From the NCBI GenBank assembly GCA_025351525.1, contig JANXVV010000202.1, positions 1-8,581 of the forward strand: DNA of 8,581 nucleotides, written 5' to 3'. The DNA is from Humisphaera sp. (GTDB lineage: Bacteria > Planctomycetota > Phycisphaerae > Tepidisphaerales > Tepidisphaeraceae). Made by a program: the position numbers and the translations under genes. Positions 1 through 6,027 of the stretch are shown here, piece by piece (positions within the stretch are counted from its first letter, which is position 1; each line of letters opens with the position of its first letter). Under the pieces are notes generated by a model, which saw nothing but the letters and a program-made list of their open reading frames with translations, made no database searches and was not told the DNA's origin.

Positions 1-113
1 GACCTGCCCGACAGTTGGATGTTCTTTAACGATGCCGACCCGGATACCGCAACGTGTTGATCTCCGAGGGCGATCTGGACAAGATCAGCCTCACGATGGA
101 CTTTCATTATTAG
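1..113 (+). pseudogene. 3' end of an unrecognised gene, apparently frameshifted
   Basis: Frame 1 reads DLPDSWMFFNDADPDTATC and stops at 58-60. From about position 54, a second frame reads VLISEGDLDKISLTMDFHY and stops at 111-113. The two peptides join smoothly if one base is missing near 50-55: an extra A in GCAACGTG would give ...DPDTANVLISEGD... This suggests one C-terminal tail broken by a one-base deletion, or a sequencing or assembly error. The upstream part of the gene lies outside the window and I do not recognise the family. The alternative is that the gene simply ends at position 60. Confidence 0.35.
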
Positions 114-158
114 ACCGCGATGAATGCTAAGGAATTGGCCCGAAATAACTTCCGTGCG

Positions 159-311
159 TTACTTGATTGTTGGTACGGCTTGGTAGTTCCACTTCGGGAA
201 GTGTGCGTCGAAATTGCCGACCAATTCCTTCTTCTTCGCGTCGATGCTCAGTACCGGATCCCCGGCGGGATCTTCCCCTTTCGCCGGACGATGCGTTGTG
301 GCACAGAGCGC
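159..311 (-). pseudogene. ISAzo13-type transposase relic (fragment)
   Basis: On the minus strand the frame 311 to 162 reads ...GDPVLSIDAKKKELVGNF (263-210) and stops with TAA at 161-159. The block resembles the DPVxSxDTKKKELVGNxK segment I associate with the DDE core of ISAzo13-family transposases, often labelled "Rhodopirellula transposase". The match begins and ends abruptly: residues after VGNF (DAHFPKWNYQAVPTIK) no longer follow the family, there is no N-terminal half, and no terminal inverted repeats are evident. It is therefore a remnant, not an active element. It lies antisense just upstream of rtcB, so any in-frame N-terminal extension of rtcB would be transposon-derived. Assignment is from motif memory; a profile search with the DDE_Tnp_ISAZ013 domain would settle it. 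Confidence 0.6.
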
Positions 312-318
312 TGACACT

Positions 319-1713
319 ATGAAACCCCGCCAACTTCTACAACTCGGCTTTCAACCCGGCCCGGTCATCGGCGTCGCGGTGAAGGCGATCGCGGACGCGG
401 GAAAAGCGTTTCAATCGCACGAGGTCGAAGCCGATTTGAAAGCATTACTGTCGGCACCGGCCAGTTTTTTGAAACATCCGCATTGGGGCACGATTGCTCA
501 GTCGCTCATCGATCAGACGGCCACGCAATCCACCTACGAAGAACGGCTTGAACCTGCGCCGTATCAGATTTGGGGCGAAGGTTTGGAAGCCGGCGCGCTC
601 GAGCAGATGAAGAACGCGGTTCGATTGCCGGTGGCGGTTTCGGGGGCGTTGATGCCGGATGCCCATCAGGGATATGGCTTGCCGATCGGTGGGGTGTTGG
701 CGACGGAGAACGCGGTGATTCCATATGCGGTGGGGGTGGACATCGCCTGCCGAATGAAGCTGTCGATTCTGGATATCCCCCCTCAGCGGTTGGAGGGAAT
801 GCGCGATCTGCTCTCGAAGGTTTTGGAGCGCGAGACGAAATTCGGCGTCGGGGCTGAATATAAGTCCCCCTTGCAGCACGATGTGTTGGATGCGGATTGG
901 AATGCCGGTCCGGTGACCGGAAATTTGTTCGAGAAGGCCCGCCGTCAACTGGGCACGAGCGGCAGCGGAAATCATTTCGTTGAATTTGGCATTGTGACAT
1001 TAGACGCGCCGGAGATGGGATTGGACGCGGGCCGGTATCTGGCGTTGCTCAGTCATAGCGGCAGCCGGGGGACCGGGGCGACGATCGCGGATTTTTATTC
1101 GAAGCTGGCGATGGAGCAGCATCCGGAGTTGCCACCGGAATTGCGGCGATTGGCATGGCTCGATCTGAATTCGCAGGCCGGTCAGGAGTATTGGCACGCG
1201 ATGAATCTGATGGGCGAATATGCCTCCGCCAATCACGCGCTGATCCACCAGCGCGTCGCCAGGGCGGCGGGTGCGAAGGTGATCGCCGGCGTGGAGAATC
1301 ACCACAACTTTGCCTGGAAGGAATCGCATGGCGGTCGCGATCTGATCGTTCATCGCAAAGGCGCGACACCGGCGGGCGTAGGCGTGCTGGGAATGATCCC
1401 GGGATCGATGGCGACGCCGGGATTTGTCGTGCGAGGCAAGGGGATCGCACTTTCGCTGAACAGCGCCAGCCATGGTGCGGGTCGGGCGATGAGCCGTACT
1501 GCGGCGAGGGAAAAATTCCGCTGGGGCCACTTCAAAAAAATGCTCGAAGATGCCGGTGTACAGTTGCTTTCCGCGGGCATTGATGAAGCGCCTGGGGCGT
1601 ACAAGGACATTCACAGCGTGATGAAAGGGCAGGCCGATCTGGTCGATGTCATCGCGCGATTCGACCCGAAGATCGTGAAGATGGCCGATGCGGGGGAAAA
1701 GCCGGAGGACTGA
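319..1713 (+). CDS. rtcB: RtcB family RNA ligase (464 aa)
   Basis: RtcB ligases join RNA 2',3'-cyclic phosphate or 3'-phosphate ends to 5'-OH ends, using GTP and Mn2+ through a histidine-GMP intermediate, in tRNA splicing or RNA repair in the cytoplasm. The diagnostic motifs occur in order: MPDAHQGYGLPIGG (112-125), VGVDIACRM with metal ligands Asp141 and Cys144, GNHFVE with Asn218 and His219, SHSGSRGTG with His246, HHNFAW with His329, HRKGAT (345-350), and SASHGAGRAMSR with the presumed guanylylated His385. The C-terminal AYKDIHSVM also fits. All expected metal and catalytic residues are present, so the enzyme should be active. I chose ATG 319 because the frame stays open to 214 only by running through the antisense transposase relic, and family similarity starts after 319. 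No convincing ribosome binding site is seen. No archease or RtcA gene is adjacent. The stop TGA lies inside the first unit of a heptamer array. Confidence 0.93.
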   Translation: MKPRQLLQLGFQPGPVIGVAVKAIADAGKAFQSHEVEADLKALLSAPASFLKHPHWGTIAQSLIDQTATQSTYEERLEPAPYQIWGEGLEAGALEQMKNAVRLPVAVSGALMPDAHQGYGLPIGGVLATENAVIPYAVGVDIACRMKLSILDIPPQRLEGMRDLLSKVLERETKFGVGAEYKSPLQHDVLDADWNAGPVTGNLFEKARRQLGTSGSGNHFVEFGIVTLDAPEMGLDAGRYLALLSHSGSRGTGATIADFYSKLAMEQHPELPPELRRLAWLDLNSQAGQEYWHAMNLMGEYASANHALIHQRVARAAGAKVIAGVENHHNFAWKESHGGRDLIVHRKGATPAGVGVLGMIPGSMATPGFVVRGKGIALSLNSASHGAGRAMSRTAAREKFRWGHFKKMLEDAGVQLLSAGIDEAPGAYKDIHSVMKGQADLVDVIARFDPKIVKMADAGEKPED

Positions 1714-1797
1714 GGAATCGGGACTGAGTGCTAAGGACTGAGGACTGAGGACTGAGGACTGAGGACTGAGGACTGAGGACTGAGGACTGAGGACTGA
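1707..1797 (+). repeat. GGACTGA heptamer tandem array (13 units in register)
   Basis: Nine perfect GGACTGA units occupy 1735-1797. Upstream, perfect units at 1707-1713 and 1721-1727 keep exact 7-base register, with degenerate units at 1714-1720 and 1728-1734 between them. The array thus has 13 slots. Its first unit contains the rtcB stop codon (TGA at 1711-1713). The pattern resembles the short tandemly repeated heptanucleotides known from cyanobacteria and seen in other bacteria. No role can be deduced; replication slippage would make copy number variable. Confidence 0.95.
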
Positions 1798-1823
1798 GAA
1801 AATGCGTCGAACGATTTAGGCAG

Positions 1824-1841
1824 TGGTCACTTCAGTGACCA
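1824..1841. repeat. Short perfect palindrome TGGTCACT-tc-AGTGACCA
   Basis: Two 8-base arms (1824-1831 and 1834-1841) are perfect inverted copies around a 2-base centre. It could be a dimeric operator or merely a relic of the nearby heptamer family, since CAGTGGTCA at 1821-1829 matches the TCAGTGG register of the array at 3990-4031. It lies upstream of the proposed promoter of the next gene, and ATG 1841 overlaps its last base. Confidence 0.5.
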
Positions 1842-1880
1842 TGGCTTTCGTTTTTCCGAACGAGTCGATCCAAAATCCAG

Positions 1881-1909
1881 TCGTCAAATATTTTTTCCTC
1901 GCGTATAAT
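1881..1909 (+). promoter_or_regulatory. Promoter of the metallopeptidase gene, likely leaderless
   Basis: A perfect -10 hexamer TATAAT (1904-1909) stands 17 bases after TCGTCA (1881-1886), which matches TTGACA at 4 of 6 positions. The expected transcription start, 6-8 bases past the -10, coincides with an in-frame GTG at 1916. No Shine-Dalgarno sequence precedes it. Surrounding bases are AT-rich and unlike coding sequence. Confidence 0.55.
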
Positions 1910-1915
1910 GTTTTC

Positions 1916-2308
1916 GTGCGGCAGAAGATTGAAACCTGGTTGCTTGCGTTTCAGCTCGATGAATGGCTTTGCGCGCACGTCGTCGAGGTGGTTGCCGTTT
2001 TGCCGAAGTTGGTGCGGGAGGATCTGATGACCGATCCTTCGTTCATCATGCACGATTACGACCCGCGCGACCGCACCGTCACCTGTGTGCCCGTGGGCAT
2101 GCCTTCGCGGGGAAAGCCGGGCCGATCGGTATCGCTGAAGCGCACGCTCAACGGACGACCGATCGAATTTGTCCGGTGGGTCATCGCGCATGAACTGGCC
2201 CATGCCCACCTCCGCAATCGGGGTAGGTCGATCGATGAAGACCCGGAAACCGCCGCCGATTCGCTGGCGGCGGACTGGGGATTTCCGAAACCGGTGAGAC
2301 GCTTTTAG
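1916..2308 (+). CDS. Putative zinc metallopeptidase with HELAH motif (130 aa)
   Basis: The protein has a zincin signature WVIAHELAHAH: HELAH at residues 92-96 supplies two zinc ligands and a general-base glutamate. It is followed about 15 residues later by ETAADSLAADWGF (111-123), whose acidic residues could give the third ligand, much as in ImmA/IrrE-like and other small gluzincins. The first 40 residues are helical and hydrophobic without a clear signal peptide, so it is probably cytoplasmic. Substrate is unknown and I do not recognise a named family. The frame extends upstream to ATG 1841 and GTG 1823, but that part spans a TATAAT box and AT-rich sequence and has no ribosome binding site. 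I prefer GTG 1916, six bases after the -10 box. If an upstream start is used, the protein gains 25-31 residues. Nothing in the flanks hints at partner genes. Confidence 0.6.
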   Translation: MRQKIETWLLAFQLDEWLCAHVVEVVAVLPKLVREDLMTDPSFIMHDYDPRDRTVTCVPVGMPSRGKPGRSVSLKRTLNGRPIEFVRWVIAHELAHAHLRNRGRSIDEDPETAADSLAADWGFPKPVRRF

Positions 2309-2354
2309 ATTGACATTTAAGATAAATATCGACACCCCAAGGCAAATTCAGATG

Positions 2355-2499
2355 AACCACGAAGTCACGAAAACACGAAGTAATACAAAAGGGTAAGAGA
2401 GCGGAAATGTGCGTACAATCCGTTCCGATGATCTCTGTAAAATCCGGCTTAAGTCTTAATACGCGATTGACTTCTTCGTGTTTTCGTGAATTCGTGGTT
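2355..2499. repeat. 26-bp inverted repeat pair built of ACGAA octamers
   Basis: The left arm 2355-2380 and right arm 2474-2499 are inverted copies matching at 25 of 26 positions; the single mismatch is G2364 against A2490. Each arm is itself a period-8 tandem of ACGAA units (ACGAAGTC, ACGAAAAC, ACGAAG). The arms enclose 93 bases (2381-2473) with no recognisable gene. It fills most of the 298-base gap between the metallopeptidase and the lipoprotein gene. It resembles widespread intergenic repeats of the "CACGAAG" type in environmental bacteria. Confidence 0.9.
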
Positions 2500-2592
2500 A
2501 ACAATCCTGTTCATCCCCCTTCGATTCACGTCCTCACTCGAAACCGTCCGATAACTTGTGCAGGAACAGGCGCGGCGGTAGTCTGCCGCAGC

Positions 2593-2597
2593 AGGAG
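2593..2597 (+). promoter_or_regulatory. Ribosome binding site AGGAG deciding start 2607
   Basis: AGGAG ends 9 bases before ATG 2607. The open frame extends to ATG 2556, but that extension would place basic residues ahead of the lipoprotein signal peptide. The Shine-Dalgarno sequence and the signal peptide agree on 2607. Confidence 0.7.
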
Positions 2598-2606
2598 TAC
2601 GGACGT

Positions 2607-3905
2607 ATGCAGACGAATTTTTCACGTGTCTCGATGAGTGTGGCGGCCATCTGTTTTTTATTGAATGGATGCGGTGGATCTTCATCGCAGCCTCTCAAGC
2701 CCCAGTCGTTCTATCCCGGTGAGCGGCGGATTCAGGAAGACCCGCGCGAGGAAATCAACCGTACGCAAAATCCCAGCGGTGTGACGTTCCCGGCCCCCAA
2801 GCCGCTGGAACCGCTGCCGCCTCCGAAAGTGGTGCCGGCGAGCCAACCGGCGACGCAATCCGTCAACAAACCGCCGTATCAATTTCCCGCCGGGCAGTTT
2901 CAACTGATCGGGTCGGTGGTTGCGGAAGTGAACGGCACACCGATCTATGCCAATAAGGTGCTCGGGTTGATCAGCAAACCGCTCATGCAGAAGGCGCGGG
3001 AGTTGGACTCGGACAAATACCGGCTTTTCGCGATGGGATTGATCCAGAATCAGATTCAGGAACTCATCAACGACGAGGTGCTGTTCGCGGCGGCGCAGCG
3101 GGCCTTGAGTGAGGATGATCGGAAAATCGTCGACGGGATGACCCTGCAATGGCGATTGCAGCAGATCACTCAGGCTGGTGGTTCGGTGCAGATCGCCCGC
3201 TCGAAAGCCCTGGCCGATGGCGATGATTTTGACGAATTGGCTCGCCAGCAATTTCGCCGGAATATGATCGAGATCTATCGATACCGGAAGCTCACGCCGC
3301 GAATTCAGGTGACGATCAATGATCTTCGGCGGTACTACGATAAGCATCTTGAAGATGAATTCACCTTCCATCAGGCTGCCCGTTTTCGATTGCTGGAAGT
3401 GAATGTCCGCAAGTCCGGCACGCGCGAGGCGGCACTCGCCAAGATCACTGAACTCTACCGAAAAGCCACCACCGGCGTGGAAGATTTCGTCGTGATGTGC
3501 GGCAACCAGAACGACGATGCCGCGTTGAGCAAGACGAAGGGCGATCTGGGGATGCGGGACAAAGGCAGCCTGCCCGCCGCGTTTGAAAAGGTGGAGGCGG
3601 AGATCTGGAAACTGCAACCGGGGCAAATCACCAGCGTGATCGACAACGGCGGCGCGTTTTATCTGGCCCGGCTGGAGGAAGTGCGGGCCGGCAAGGTTCG
3701 CCCTTTCAACGAGCAACCGAGTGCCGAACGAACCTCCGTGCAGGAAGAGATCAAGAGCAAGCTGCAGAAGGAGCAGTTTCGTGATCTCAGCATCGACATC
3801 GACCAGCGTCTCCGTAAAGAGGCGATCGTGCGAACCGATCTCGACATGATGAATTTATGTCTCGACATGGCCATGCAGCGATACTCGGCGGTGGCGAGGA
3901 ATTGA
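2607..3905 (+). CDS. SurA/PpiC-like peptidyl-prolyl isomerase lipoprotein (432 aa)
   Basis: Residues 1-22 form a lipoprotein signal peptide (hydrophobic stretch, then lipobox LNGC with Cys22), so the mature protein should be membrane-anchored outside the cytoplasm. A proline-rich, low-complexity linker follows to about residue 105. A SurA/PrsA-like N-domain (VVAEVNGTPIYANKVL onward, about 110-235) leads to a parvulin domain (about 265-370) identified by GDLGMRDKGSLPAAFEKVE and the following LQPGQITSVIDNGGAFYLARLEEV. A charged helical tail ends the protein. The family folds or chaperones exported proteins. Both histidines usual in catalytic parvulins seem absent: the ARxxHIL position reads AARFRLLEV, and the C-terminal GxH position reads GGAFYLA. 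Chaperone action without isomerase activity is therefore plausible. The start is supported by AGGAG at 2593-2597. It sits upstream of msrPQ but is separated by a repeat hairpin, so co-transcription is uncertain. Confidence 0.85.
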   Translation: MQTNFSRVSMSVAAICFLLNGCGGSSSQPLKPQSFYPGERRIQEDPREEINRTQNPSGVTFPAPKPLEPLPPPKVVPASQPATQSVNKPPYQFPAGQFQLIGSVVAEVNGTPIYANKVLGLISKPLMQKARELDSDKYRLFAMGLIQNQIQELINDEVLFAAAQRALSEDDRKIVDGMTLQWRLQQITQAGGSVQIARSKALADGDDFDELARQQFRRNMIEIYRYRKLTPRIQVTINDLRRYYDKHLEDEFTFHQAARFRLLEVNVRKSGTREAALAKITELYRKATTGVEDFVVMCGNQNDDAALSKTKGDLGMRDKGSLPAAFEKVEAEIWKLQPGQITSVIDNGGAFYLARLEEVRAGKVRPFNEQPSAERTSVQEEIKSKLQKEQFRDLSIDIDQRLRKEAIVRTDLDMMNLCLDMAMQRYSAVARN

Positions 3906-3914
3906 GGAGAAGAT

Positions 3915-4031
3915 GTCAGTTGTCAGTTGTCAGTTGTGAGTTGTGAGTTGTCAGTTGCCGGAGGAAAACGCAAGTCTTCAATTTCATGCAACTGACCACT
4001 GACCACTGACCACTGACAGCTGACAACTGAC
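3915..4031. repeat. Six-by-six heptamer arrays facing each other as a hairpin
   Basis: The left array at 3915-3956 has six units: GTCAGTT x3, GTGAGTT x2, GTCAGTT. The right array at 3990-4031 has six inverted units: AACTGAC, CACTGAC x3, AGCTGAC, AACTGAC. Paired unit by unit they match at 36 of 42 positions, with the outermost and innermost units perfect and divergence in the middle. The loop is 33 bases (3957-3989). It occupies most of the gap between the lipoprotein gene and msrP. It could act as a transcription attenuator or a DNA cruciform, but lacks a terminal T-run. Confidence 0.95.
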
Positions 4032-4088
4032 AATTCGAGTTAAGGAATAAAACACTCGCCGGGTGGCTTATGAGGATGGAAGCACGCC

Positions 4089-5114
4089 ATGTCAATTAAA
4101 AAGTTCAGCGACATTCCGGCCAGTGAAATCACCGACGAACACGTTTATTTTAATCGCCGTGCGTTCATGCGGGCGGGTATTTTGGCGGGTACGGCGGTCG
4201 CCACCGGTTGGGCCTACGAAAAGCTCAATGGCCGTCCAAGATCGCTGGCGTCCAGCCAACAGCCACCCGCTTTGAAGAACTTCACCCCCGTTCCTGTCTC
4301 TTCTTCCACCCACCCCATCGCGACCGGCGATCCGAATATCACCAGGGCGTTTACCACGACGGAGGCTCAAACGCCGTTCGAGAACGTCACGCATTACAAC
4401 AATTTTTACGAGTTCTCGACCGGCAAAGAATCTGTGGCCGATGCCGCCAAAAATTTCGTTGCCCGCCCCTGGACAGTGGCGATTGAAGGTCTGGTGAGAA
4501 ATCCCGGCGTGTTCGATCTCGATGAGTTGCTGAAGATCAGCCCACCGGAGGAGCGGGTGTATCGGATGCGTTGCGTTGAGGGATGGTCGATGGTGATTCC
4601 CTGGGCGGGAATGCCGCTGTCCAAATTGCTTGATCGCGTGGAGCCTTTGAGCGGTGCGAAATATGTGGCGTTCCAGACGCTGCTCGATCCGAAGCGCATG
4701 CCTAATCAGCGGCGTCGTGTTTTACCGTGGCCGTATGTTGAAGCGCTGCGGATGGATGAGGCCATGCACCCGCTGACGATTCTCGCCAGCGGTCTCTATG
4801 GACGGCAACTGCCCAATCAGAACGGCGCGCCGCTTCGGTTGGTGGTGCCGTGGAAATATGGGTTTAAGGGAATCAAGTCGATCGTGAAAATTCAGTTGTT
4901 GGCCGAGCAACCGCAGACGACGTGGAGCGCGTATGGCCCGAATGAGTACGGCTTCTATGCGAACGTCAATCCGAAGGTCGATCACCCCCGATGGAGCCAA
5001 GCCACCGAACTGCGCACCGGCGATTTGGAAAAGCGCGACACGCTCATGTTCAACGGTTACGCCGATCAAGTGGCATCGCTCTACGCGGGAATGGATTTGA
5101 AGGCGAATTATTAG
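4089..5114 (+). CDS. msrP: Protein-methionine-sulfoxide reductase catalytic subunit MsrP (341 aa)
   Basis: MsrP (YedY) is a periplasmic molybdopterin enzyme that reduces methionine sulfoxide in oxidised envelope proteins. A Tat signal is visible: FNRRAFMRAG with twin arginines at 23-24, then the hydrophobic stretch GILAGTAVATG. Family motifs follow: THYNNFYEFSTGK (101-113), RPWTVAIEGLV (126-136), YRMRCVEGWSMVIPWAG (158-174) with Cys162 as the molybdenum ligand, LPWPYVEALRMDEAMHP (212-228), APLRLVVPWKYGFKGIKSI (247-265) and the C-terminal FNGYADQVA. Length is close to the E. coli protein. Start ATG 4089 is preceded by a weak GGA-type site (4072-4082) and keeps the whole Tat signal. It is followed 7 bases later by msrQ, its electron donor partner, which strongly supports the call. 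Spacing from the upstream lipoprotein gene is 183 bases, mostly hairpin repeat. Confidence 0.96.
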   Translation: MSIKKFSDIPASEITDEHVYFNRRAFMRAGILAGTAVATGWAYEKLNGRPRSLASSQQPPALKNFTPVPVSSSTHPIATGDPNITRAFTTTEAQTPFENVTHYNNFYEFSTGKESVADAAKNFVARPWTVAIEGLVRNPGVFDLDELLKISPPEERVYRMRCVEGWSMVIPWAGMPLSKLLDRVEPLSGAKYVAFQTLLDPKRMPNQRRRVLPWPYVEALRMDEAMHPLTILASGLYGRQLPNQNGAPLRLVVPWKYGFKGIKSIVKIQLLAEQPQTTWSAYGPNEYGFYANVNPKVDHPRWSQATELRTGDLEKRDTLMFNGYADQVASLYAGMDLKANY

Positions 5115-5121
5115 TGTAAGT

Positions 5122-5742
5122 ATGAAAGCCGCAAAATTCGCCAAATTCGTCTTGTTTATTAATAGCCTCGTGCCATTGGCGATGCTGGGATATGACGCCT
5201 CTCAGCACCGCCTCGGCACCAACCCAGTCGAATATCTGATCCGCACCACAGGCATGCTCGCGCTGATTTTTCTGATTCTGTCCCTGGCGATCACGCCCGC
5301 TCGAAAGGTGAGTGGGTGGAACGGGTTCAGTCATTTCCGGAAAATGCTCGGCCTCTGCGCGTTCTTCTACGGCCTGCTGCACTTCACTTCCTACTTCGTC
5401 TTCGATCGATCGCTCAGCCTCAAGCGCACGCTCTCCGATACCCTTGCACGGCCTTTTATATTGCTCGGGATGACCGCACTTCTGGTGATGGTGCCGCTGG
5501 CGATCACCTCCACCAACGGGATGATTAAACGGCTCGGTGCCGTCCGCTGGAAGCGGTTGCATCGGTTGGCCTACGTGGCGGGAATCGCGGGGTCGCTGCA
5601 TTATTTCCTGCTGGTCAAAGCCGATACCCGGCAACCGCTTGCCTTCGCCGCAGTACTGAGTGTGTTGCTGGGTTATCGCCTGGTCAACCGCTACTCGCCG
5701 TCGTTGCGGAGCAAACCGGCGATCGTCCGGCCGAGTAATTGA
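5122..5742 (+). CDS. msrQ: Haem-binding membrane subunit MsrQ (206 aa)
   Basis: MsrQ (YedZ) is an inner-membrane b-type haem protein of the ferric reductase-like transmembrane family; it passes electrons to MsrP. The protein has about six hydrophobic helices. Typical signatures are GTNPVEYLIRTTGMLAL (32-48), LSLAITPARK (53-62), RKMLGLCAFFYGLLHFTSY (73-91), PLAITSTNGMIKRLGAVRWK (125-144) and LHRLAYVAGIAGSLHYFLLV (146-165). His87, His147 and His160 are the candidate haem ligands. The short gap to msrP and shared strand indicate one transcript. No good Shine-Dalgarno sequence precedes ATG 5122 (TTAGTGTAAGT), so translation may be coupled to msrP termination. The C-terminus after residue 190 is a short basic tail. 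Confidence 0.95.
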   Translation: MKAAKFAKFVLFINSLVPLAMLGYDASQHRLGTNPVEYLIRTTGMLALIFLILSLAITPARKVSGWNGFSHFRKMLGLCAFFYGLLHFTSYFVFDRSLSLKRTLSDTLARPFILLGMTALLVMVPLAITSTNGMIKRLGAVRWKRLHRLAYVAGIAGSLHYFLLVKADTRQPLAFAAVLSVLLGYRLVNRYSPSLRSKPAIVRPSN

Positions 5743-5814
5743 GTGGTCCGCTTCAGTTGGCGGGCCTACTGTTCGGTGCGTGCTTAAGGCTTGCTCGATC
5801 ATTAGAGAAGTTTT

Positions 5815-5886
5815 CAGGCTGGTGCCACCTTGTGGTGCAGGCTTCCAGCCTGCTCTCCGAATGCAGGCTGAAAGCCCGCACCACAA
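5815..5886. repeat. 24-bp inverted repeat (GTGGTGC/GCAGGCTG family)
   Basis: Arms 5830-5853 and 5863-5886 are inverted copies matching at 22 of 24 positions around a 9-base loop (5854-5862). A further CAGGCTGG at 5815-5822 is a perfect inverted copy of CCAGCCTG at 5845-5852, so two alternative hairpins compete. The element lies in the 285-base gap between msrQ (ends 5742) and the next gene (starts 6028). Apart from it and a small 7-base-arm hairpin (CAACCTG...CAGGTTG, about 5899-5928), I see nothing gene-like in that gap. Confidence 0.9.
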
Positions 5887-6018
5887 AATCGCTAGACCAA
5901 CCTGGAAACTGCTTTATAAGCAGGTTGAAGGTTCGCAACGCCATTCGATGAGAAGCTGAGATGAGCCGACAGTGTTGTTGGCCGGTCGGCGTCTCGAAGT
6001 TCGACGGTTTTTATTTTT

Positions 6019-6023
6019 GGAGG
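6019..6023 (+). promoter_or_regulatory. Ribosome binding site GGAGG for the small secreted protein
   Basis: A strong GGAGG stands 4 bases before ATG 6028. It is the clearest Shine-Dalgarno sequence in the window and contrasts with the three genes here that have none. Confidence 0.7.
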
Positions 6024-6027
6024 TTCC

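Noticed and set aside
214..318. N-terminal extension of RtcB from ATG 214
   Set aside because: The segment overlaps an antisense transposase relic, has no family similarity and no ribosome binding site; ATG 319 fits better.
445..975. Minus-strand open frames antisense to rtcB
   Set aside because: Shadow frames arising from the GC-rich third-position bias of rtcB.
1735..1797. CRISPR array
   Set aside because: The 7-base units are directly adjacent with no spacers and no cas genes nearby; this is a simple tandem repeat.
2310..2315. Perfect TTGACA -35 box just after the metallopeptidase gene
   Set aside because: No -10 hexamer occurs at 16-18 bases; the AT-rich TAAATA is only 7 bases away.
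2682..3716. Long minus-strand open frame (344 codons)
   Set aside because: It lies wholly antisense to the PpiC-like lipoprotein, which has a signal peptide, ribosome binding site and domain motifs; the antisense product resembles nothing.
5753..5944. Minus-strand open frame of 63 codons in the msrQ downstream gap
   Set aside because: Its sequence is largely the translated inverted repeat and it has no ribosome binding site.
5660..5959. Plus-strand open frame of 99 codons over the end of msrQ and the gap
   Set aside because: It overlaps msrQ out of frame, and its second half is translated from the GTGGTGC inverted repeat; such repeats commonly yield spurious predicted proteins.
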